Part shown: piece after piece, positions 56,128 through 64,000 of the stretch
Layout of the letters: every line of letters begins with the position of its first letter
Numbering within the stretch: the stretch's first letter is position 1
Source: Daucus carota subsp. sativus
Taxonomy: Eukaryota; Streptophyta; Magnoliopsida; Apiales; Apiaceae
Assembly (NCBI RefSeq): GCF_001625215.2
Contig: NC_030384.2
Coordinates: 30,430,527 to 30,494,526, forward strand
Length of the DNA: 64,000 nt
Direction of reading: 5' to 3'
Translations under genes and position numbers: made by a program
The notes under the pieces: model-generated
The model's database searches: none
What the model saw: the letters and a program-made list of their open reading frames with translations, nothing else
What the model was told of the DNA's origin: nothing

Positions 56128-56606
56128 TGTAATCGAGCCGAGACGAGTCAGAACGCTGAAAGGCTTGGCTCGAGCTGGACTGAAAAGTTCGGGCTCGAGG
56201 TCGAGTTCGCCGAACTTTTAATTTCAAGTTCGAAATTGGGCTCGTAAATAGTTTGATAGGCTTGAGTTCGGCTCGAAAGCTCGAATCGAGTCATCAAATA
56301 TTGACAAAAACTCGAAATATGACCCGTTCGACTCGAGTTCGATTCAATTAAATATATAAATTATAAATAAAATATTAAATATATTTCTAAAAATATATTT
56401 ATAATAAAAAAATAAAAAATAATAGAGGCTCGATAAGGCTCGCGAACCTTACGAGTCGAGTAATTTGAAACTCGAGCTCGGCTCGTAAAACATCCAAATA
56501 GCTCGAGTTCGAGTTCGAGCTCGGCTCGATTATTACCGAATCAAATTCGAATATTTTTCGAGGCGAGCTCGAATAGCTCACAAATATTTTGGTTTGTTTA
56601 CAACCC
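56128..56606. mobile_element. hAT-like MITE made of GCTCGAG/CTCGAG motifs
   Basis: Begins TGTAATCGAGCCGAGACGAG and ends GGTTTGTTTACAACCC. Flanks TGTCTAGA (56120-56127) and TATCTAGA (56607-56614) agree in 7 of 8 bases, as for hAT insertions. GGCTCGAG and its complement recur in both orientations, giving many possible hairpins. Confidence 0.55.
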
Positions 56607-56614
56607 TATCTAGA

Positions 56615-57069
56615 AGTTATTTATTAAAAATAAAAATTATATCATGATATCTAAGTAATCGAAAATTCAAGTCGGTTAGTTTACTAATTCAACGTTTATA
56701 ATAATTTTTTGATAAATTAAATTTAATCATGTATTTTAAAATTACTGAATTTATAAAAAAAATTAGAAGATTAATATTAAAAATGATAATAAGGTTTTTA
56801 TTTGACTTACATATATAGTATTTTTGATGAATTATATGATTTTCTTCGAAATTTACTATACTTGTTATTAGACACAAATTATGTGCCAAGATATAAAATA
56901 ATGAATAGATTTTTGTATAGTTAGCATGATTATATTATCTTATTAATATTCGTATATAATTTTAATACAAAAATATGAATTTAATATAATTTGTCATGTT
57001 TGTAGTATCATTTGCACAAATTTTAATAAAATGATTATTCACACATCATCCTTCAACTTTTATCAGATA
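56615..57069. other. AT-rich intergenic DNA
   Basis: No gene or element supported. Confidence 0.5.
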
Positions 57070-59017
57070 CTCCCTCTGATTCTTTTTACTTTTCCCATTT
57101 GGGATGTTGGAACTGTTCACGACATGAGACAAATTACTAATTTACGCATAATTCATATGATCAAATATAATCATGAGTGATCTTGTTAGATTCGTATTTA
57201 TAAGTACTTTAATACAGTGAAATTTTTATATTTAATACTAATACAAAACTAAAAATATTAATACAAGCAGTCAACACAGAATAACAGATATCAAGCAGTC
57301 AACACAGTCAAAACTAAAAATTTTTCTTACTGATAGAAAGATTAGCGGACATGCAATGACCAGCAGTCAACACAGAATAACAGATATCAAGCAGTGTCAT
57401 GTCTTCGATTAGCTTCTTATTGCTTCTGGCGTTCCTGCTCTTCTCTGCTCCTTTTCTCCATGAAAGCTTAAAAATCGATGAGAGCATCTGTGGCAGCAGT
57501 TCGGCAGCTTGGATGATTTCTCTTGGCTGTCCGTATGATCTTCTCAATACCGTTACCAATACATTCCTCCAAATAAGATTATCGCGTTTCAGAAAGCTTT
57601 TAGTCTTTTCGACAAGGTGCGATCTTTCCAATACATTATACTTCATGATTATGGTTATGTGATTATTTATGGATTCACAGTATATATTATTATGGTGTGG
57701 TTCATAATTTTCATGATTAAGTATAATGGTGTGGTGTGCTTGTATCTATTAGTGTATGTGTTGTTTTGTATCATATTTTGTCATTTCTTGATCAATTTTG
57801 CCTAATTCGGAGGAGATTGGGTATTTGTAATCATTTTTATATCATATGATTAGTTACATTTTTGAGTTTTGGATTCGCATTTTCGATTTTAGTTTTCGCT
57901 AGTGTCCATGATGAATATTTGTGTTTTTCCGGTTCTTGCACGGTGACGGTGGAGGTGGTGTAATGGTGCTTAATTAGCGCGTGTTTTGATATTAGATTAT
58001 TCTGATTGACTTATTTTGTTGCATGATTTTAGTTTAGATTTGAAAATTTGGAATTTATTTGATTTTAATAGTAGTAAATGTAGGTCTTAATTTTAGTTTT
58101 TGTGAATGGCAAGTTGACTATTTTAATTTATTTGGTTTTAAAATTTGAATTTTCTCTTCATACTTTAATTTGAACTTTTATGTAGTAATTAGAAGATTAA
58201 TTAAAAGATTCAAATTTTGAATCTTATAAATGAATGCATTTAAATATATTTGTACCATTTATGGGTTATTTGAATTTTGAATCTTGTAAATGAATGCATT
58301 TTAATATATATACCATTTTGGTGGCCGAGGGTGACGACGGCGACGGTAGTTCCGGGATCAGCATGCGATCCGGTTTCAAAAAGGAAGGCGCTTCACTGTG
58401 CCTTAATGAAGGCGTTAATTGTGCCTCTTTATTGAGGGTGTAATTTGTGCTCCATAATTGATGGAGTTAAATGTGCCTTATTTGAGGTGTTAATTGGCCT
58501 TAATTGAGGACGTTAATTGTGTCTTAATTAAGGGCGTTAATATTTTATTAATTGTACCTTAATTAAGAGCTTAATTGTCTCAATTATGAGTTATCATAAT
58601 TGTGGGAATTTTTTGATCATCTCATGCAATATACACGTGATTTTAATATTAATTAATTATTGGATATATTATCTTTTATTTTTATAATATATATAATGTG
58701 TTATATATGTCGACTTATATTTTTCTTGTTTTCTTTCTTCTATTCTCAGGATTCTTGGAAGAAGACGGGTTTTTCTTTTCGGACATTAAAGTTTTATTGT
58801 CTAAATTTCCCCGGTCATCTTGCATGTCCGACGGTTAGATAATAAGCTTTCTTGAATGAAAGAATTATCACGGTGAACTGCTGTTTCATATTGTTGAGAT
58901 TCATTCTCATTTTCAAAAAAAAAAAAAAATAAAAAAAATAAAAATATTAATGATTAAAAGTGTGTGTTGGCAAACGTGAAAAGTACAAATGGGAAAAGTA
59001 TTAAGAGACGGAGGGAG
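57070..59017. mobile_element. 1.95-kb segment bounded by mariner-type inverted ends
   Basis: Left end CTCCCTCTGATTCTTTTTAC then TTTTCCCATTTG. The right end, in complement, reads CTCCCTCCGTCTCTTAATAC then TTTTCCCATTTG. About 27 of 32 bases agree, and TA flanks both sides. The inside is not MITE-like: it has a 34-bp direct repeat (57266-57299, 57362-57395), an 88-codon plus frame (57399-57662) starting with a hydrophobic leader, an overlapping 110-codon minus frame (57314-57646), a possible donor near 57618 (CGACAAG|GTGCGA), a possible acceptor near 58749 (CTATTCTCAG) and AAGGCGTTAATTGTGCC-like repeats (58400-58560). It may be a larger element with captured host sequence. Confidence 0.5.
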
Positions 59018-59084
59018 TATAATTATATCAAATAGATAAGTGGCATTTTTCTATTTTCATATGTTGAATTCTTGACCCCTGACT

Positions 59085-59690
59085 AATGATGTATTTGATT
59101 TGAGATTTTAAATATTTAATTGAGATGTTCTTAATTCACGAAATCTAAAAATATTCAATTGATATTGTTTTAAATTTTTTGAATTCTTTGAGTATTCAAC
59201 TGATATTTTAAATTATATTATAAAATCTGGTAGTATTCAATTAGCATTTTAAACACAAGTATTCAATTAGTCAGGATTTCTTTAGTTAAATATATTTTAA
59301 AATGAGACGGTATTCAATTGAGATCGTCTAAAATTCATAAAAATCTAATAGTATTCAAATGCCAATGATTTTTTTTGAATTTCATAAAAATATGATGGAT
59401 TTTGTGAGAATTTTTTAGCGTATTCAAAATTTTTTAATCCCATCAAAATTTATGAAATTTTGAAGTATTGTGTTTAAATATTAAAAAATCTATATCGACT
59501 CTATGATGTTCTATCAAAAATTCGCACAAAATCAAAACCACCTGCAATCCATTAAAATTTATAAGGTAAAAAAAATTCATAAAATTCTCAATCAAAAATT
59601 CACACAAAATTAAAATCATCTCAAATCCATTAAACTTTACAAATTAAAAAAAATTCATTAAAAACTTAATTGAATTGAATGTATAGTAGA
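59085..59690. mobile_element. Eroded Harbinger-type MITE, GTATTCAATTG family
   Basis: TATTCAATTGATATT, TATTCAACTGATATTTT, GTATTCAATTAGCATTTT and GTATTCAATTGAGATCG recur across the left half. The right half carries complementary AATCCATTAAAATTTA pieces and ends near TTAATTGAATTGAATGTA. Ends are too eroded to fix exactly. Confidence 0.5.
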
Positions 59691-59749
59691 ATATTCCACT
59701 AAAAAAACGAACAAAGCATACTACACACCCTAGTAAACTGTTCCTCGAT

Positions 59750-60425
59750 AAAAAAAACCCCAAAACACAAATTAGGGCAAAACATCCCCTTTCTTCTCCG
59801 ACACCCACACACGCATTTACAAACCTCCTCGCCTGATTGTTTGGTTCAACTCTTCTCTTTTGCTGGTAAGAAAAAACCACCTTAATCATGTCTCGTTTCT
59901 AGGTTATTACAGTTATTGCATGACGCATGTGTATTTTCTTGTTTATTATGTTTGTTTAGCATTGTAATCTATTAATTTGAATGTGTAAATATTTTTTTTG
60001 GTGACCCTTTACGATTAATTGAATTCTTGATCTGGGGTTTAGGTTTTTATATGTGTTTTATGCGTGAGATGATGTTACTAGGGTTGTAATTTACTGAAAG
60101 CATGGCTGAATAATTGTCGGGTCATCGTGGACGTTTTTGTATCAGTGCTATGTGTATAGGATGTTGTTAGCGGAGTTGTGCTGTATTACATAGACGGAAA
60201 AATTGAAGTTTGATTTTATCGAGTACATGGTTAAGTGTTTGTTTGATTTTTTTAGTTTTGGTATTTGTGTTATGTATCTTGAGTGATGTTGTTTAATTAC
60301 TAGATTGCAGAATTTGTTTTTTTTGATGATCTTTCAAAGATTGCAACGAAATTAGTTCCGGGTTGTGTAATTATTTGTATTCTGTGTACAGGGTAATGTT
60401 ACCACGTTGGTAATTTATTTCATTG
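59750..60425 (+). promoter_or_regulatory. Leader region of the cyclin T gene with a 5'-UTR intron
   Basis: A pyrimidine-rich stretch ends in CTTTTGCTG|GTAAGAAA near 59867, a good donor. The matching acceptor is TTCTGTGTACAG near 60391, 34 bases before the ATG. The region between is T-rich and intron-like. Confidence 0.5.
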
Positions 60426-63400
60426 ATGGCTGGATTATTGCCTGCTGATTCTGTGCAAAGTGGGACATATGAAGGCTTGTACAGTAATCAGCAGATAGAG
60501 GATGGAAGTGGTGGTGGTGGTAGGTGGTACTATTCTAGAAAGGAAATTGAAGAGAACTCCGCCTCTAGAAAAGACGGGATTGATCTTAAGAAAGAGACTT
60601 ACTTGCGCAAGTCCTATTGCACATTTTTGCAAGATTTGGGAATGAGGCTCAAAGTGTATGTTTTCTGTATTAAATGTCCATATAATTGTTTTTTCTCCAT
60701 TCAAAACGTGAATTTTTGCTCTGCATACTTTAGTTTACATGATTTACATTGTTAATTTGGTGTAGAACATGTAGTTCAGCATCCTGTTTGTTTTACTAAA
60801 CTTGTGACGTCTTTGAACTTGTGCTTCCTCATCTCTAAATATGTGTCTGGACCCTTAATGGCTACTTAGATCTATTGGTATCTACAATTATAGAAAACCA
60901 AAGTAGTGCAAGTATGAACAACTGGTCTTATAGGAATCACTGTGGATTTTCTTGTTTCTATTAAATGTTTTAAATTTCATGATAAGGTGAGTGTAAAAGT
61001 ATGCACACCTAGGAATAAGGGCCTGATGTTTGTATTTGGCCCTCTAAAGTAGTTTATGCAGATCTGATTGGAAGAGAGGAAAAATTATGATGAAGAACTT
61101 GTCTCCTATTTAAATTTTTTGATCTAGTATAAATACCATCTTGTATTTTTTTTTCTTCTGGATTCGTGCCTGCTAACAAGGCTTTTCCAGAACCCTAGGT
61201 ATTGATTTGAGTTAGTATTTCATGCTCATCTTTTTGGATATGGCCTGTTATTTGTTGTTGCTGGATGATGATAATGACGTAATATTTCTTTCATCACTGA
61301 TATGTGGTGAATATCATGAGTACAGGCCTCAGGTAACCATTGCCACAGCAATAGTTTTCTGTCATCGTTTCTTTCTCCGTCAATCCCATGTGAGGAACGA
61401 CAGGAGGGTAAGTCCTCAGTTGTTTAAATTAAATATCGGTTTCTTTAATTTCTTATAAGAAACCATAAAATACTCTATATTTGAGTGGATCATAAAAATT
61501 CACGTGCTATGTTATAGTAAATTGCATGAGAAAATACTGTTTTAATGGAATATGAAGATCAAATTGGTCAATAAAGGCTTGTTTTGTTTACATTAATAAT
61601 ATTAATCACATTATTGTATCACTGTAAGACACACTTTCAGATGGATTGACTCTAATTTGATGTTGCTGGATTGACTCGGATGTATTTTCTATTAGTTCTG
61701 GATATATCTATTACAGAAAGATGGAGTCTAGTATATAAGAATTATAAAGTTGTGGGGACCTGAGAGTAGAGAATTGCAACAAAAGATATATGAGGGCTGC
61801 TAAGTCTTTCTAGGTCTAAAGGAGTTAAAAATTAGAAGCTCCTTTATTCATATCAAGTCCCTGCAATGTTTTGTAATAGTGGGCGTTCATTAGATAAAAC
61901 ACACCCTTTGTTACATGAACAGAATGTTCGCCCAAGGAAATATGCAGCTAGATAGGAACTTAGCAGTAAACAACATATTACCAGTCTTTTCTGATAGGAG
62001 TTTTTATGGTTTTTGCTATGATTAATGGTGATAGTTTGCTCTGTCTTTAATATATAATATGGTTTTTTTTAAAAGAGACCCATATGTGAAAGATTGTTTG
62101 ATTTGGAAGAATCTACTACACTGAAGAATTTGGAGTCAATAATAAGGTCTAGTATCACTTGCGCTCTTTAAAGCTGGGGTGATTATATCTGGTGGGTGTG
62201 TGTGTTATTAGAAGATGTCAACAAGCTTAATGATGGGGTCATCAAGGCTTACATAAATCATTGCGTGTCTTTGTCCTTGTTATCTCTTTGTTTCCTTATC
62301 TGGGTTCTCAATTAATGTCACATTCTATTTTTAAATAACATAATTGGGCCAATATTCAATGAGGCGTGCCTTGATGCGCATCTTGCCTCTCTTCCTACAC
62401 CATGAAGCTAGGGCCTCCTTGAAGGGGATTGAGGCTCTGTCTCGATGGGCCTCTTCCCTAGGCAAGAGCCTAGGCACGCCTTTACCAACACTGTGTATGT
62501 GTATGTTGGTCACACTGTAAAATTGATAAAGATTGTAAATACTGTATTAGCACATGCCTTGTCCAATTGTGAATTACAATTTTCTCTGCATGACTAATAT
62601 TTAGTTACTTTTTTAGCACATGCCTTGTTCAATTGTAAATTACAATTTTCTTTGCAGGACTAATGTTAAGTATTTCTAAATGTCTTGCAGACAATTGCAA
62701 CAGTATGCATGTTTCTCGCTGGAAAGGTCGAAGAAACTCCTCACCCGTTGAAAAATGTCATTGTTGTTTCTTATGAAATTATACATAAAAAAGATCCTGC
62801 TGTTGCACAGAAGATAAAACAAAAGGTGTGTTTCGTTTGTTGATTGCTTGTGCTGCCGTGTTTGAACTGATCTTGATGTGATTGGGCATGTTTGGTCCAG
62901 CTCATAACATTTTTTCTTTATAAAGTGCTTTATAGGGGTATAGTTGAAGTTTTTTTTTCTTCTCAGTTTGGATAATTCACATGGAATTACTTATATACTT
63001 ACCTCTGTGGTATAACAAGCTATTATCTTGTTCGTGAAGGGGTCATTAGTTTCCCATAATATATATGAAGCAGATAGGTTATTATGTGTTATCTGCTATT
63101 CTAGTTTTGCGAGGCATCTTAGATTATATGTTAGAAATTTACGTTATCAGCGCATGATGTCTTATGTTCCCTCGGGCTGTTATCAGGACGTGTATGAACA
63201 GCAAAAAGAGCTGATTTTAATGGGGGAAAGGGTTGTACTTGCGACTCTTGGATTCGATCTCAACGTGCATCACCCATACAAGCCCCTCGTAGAGGCTATA
63301 AAGAAATTTAAAGTTGCTCAAAATGCTCTGGCTCAAGTTGCATGGAATTTTGTTAATGATGGGTAACATTTTGATTGTGTATTCTTAATTTTACCCCATC

Positions 63401-64000
63401 CATGGTCAACATAATTCCAAAATTTTGACCTGGGAAAGCTGCATGCAGGCTGCGGACATCTTTATGCTTGCAATTTAAGCCTCATCACATTGCAGCAGGT
63501 GCCATATTCCTTGCTGCCAAATTTCTTAAAGTAAAGCTCCCATCCGATGGTGTAATTTGGAGGCAAGAGTTTGATGTCCATCCACACCAATTGGAGGGTT
63601 GGTGTCTAGTGTTTTAACGAAATGATATATTATGTAGGGTTTGTGCACATTAGCATGGCATGGTTGCTTTAATGCATATCTTCTTGCACATAGAACACAT
63701 CTTATTGCACATAGAACACATCTTGCACATAGAACACAAAGACATATTTGATCTTGGTGCTTTTAAGATATTTTCTGCACAGTTTTTTTAACCTGGCGGA
63801 CGGGACTTAGGATTGTGTAATGCAGTAGCATAATATTGAGAAATTCCATGTTCGCTATATTAAGTGGATTTGTTTTTGCAGAGGTTAGCAATCAAATGTT
63901 GGAACTTTATGAGCAAAATAAACTGCTACAGTCCCAAACTAGTGAAGATATAGGCAGTGCTGCTGGTGGGCCCACACCAAGGGGCCCAACAAAAGCTCCT
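60426..64000 (+). CDS. CYCT1: Cyclin T, P-TEFb-type cyclin (5' part)
   Basis: Six coding exons in view: 60426-60655, 61326-61407, 62691-62825, 63187-63362, 63449-63597 and 63882 to the window end; phases match throughout. The protein starts [10 protein letters not shown], and the cyclin box holds [99 protein letters not shown] and [22 protein letters not shown]. This is the plant cyclin T1 group, which partners CDKC kinases to phosphorylate the RNA polymerase II C-terminal domain and promote elongation. The final exon starts the variable C-terminal region ([15 protein letters not shown]) and is cut by the window. An earlier in-frame TTG at 60423 is not the start. Confidence 0.95.

Noticed and set aside
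1..64000. tRNA, rRNA or snRNA genes
   Set aside because: I saw no convincing A/B box pairs, cloverleaf or rRNA sequence on either strand by eye; a covariance scan would be decisive.

Overview
The window is nuclear DNA of a flowering plant, most likely a eudicot. The evidence is spliced genes with GT..AG introns (2-oxoglutarate dehydrogenase E1, actin-depolymerizing factor, cyclin T, class II chitinase, a PLS-type PPR protein), AT-rich intergenic DNA, and many plant transposon families. The species cannot be named from the sequence.

Positions 1-14620 are one large Ty3/gypsy LTR retrotransposon of the Tat type. The first ~137 bases of its 5' LTR lie outside the window. Its two LTRs are identical over the 362 bases visible in both. 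The plus strand carries PBS, one uninterrupted 1907-codon gag-pol with two RNase H domains, a polypurine tract and a 500-bp 3' LTR. From 6.5 to 13.7 kb the minus strand carries a block of four accessory genes: a GRF-type zinc-finger protein, a 908-aa protein (Transposase_28/'putative gypsy type transposon' similarity plus coiled coils) that needs two small introns removed, and two related small coiled-coil proteins. Three of the four have a TATA box 80-190 bp upstream; the fourth has one farther away, consistent with a leader intron. A 12-unit tandem array built on a CCAAT dyad lies in the block. This bidirectional layout is the most unusual system in the window.

The retrotransposon ends 65 bp before the start codon of a class II chitinase gene (14686-15968), so its 3' LTR has probably replaced that gene's proximal promoter. 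Then come an unrecognised charged coiled-coil protein gene (17540-18535), a CCCH zinc-finger fragment and a degenerate CC-NBS-LRR pseudogene (minus).

The central part holds the eight-exon OGDH E1 gene (minus, 20909-26995), the ADF gene (30411-32283), a LINE-derived RNase H fragment triplicated in frame, an 882-aa PPR gene (35824-38472) and a hAT transposase fragment. From about 41.7 to 50.5 kb the DNA is mostly transposon debris: PIF/Harbinger ORF1 and transposase relics, Tourist-like MITEs and large foldback elements.

The right part holds a small four-exon gene for a probably plastid-targeted protein (minus, 50946-55182) with a MULE-type MITE in an intron, more MITE-like elements, and the first six coding exons of a cyclin T gene that runs off the window end.
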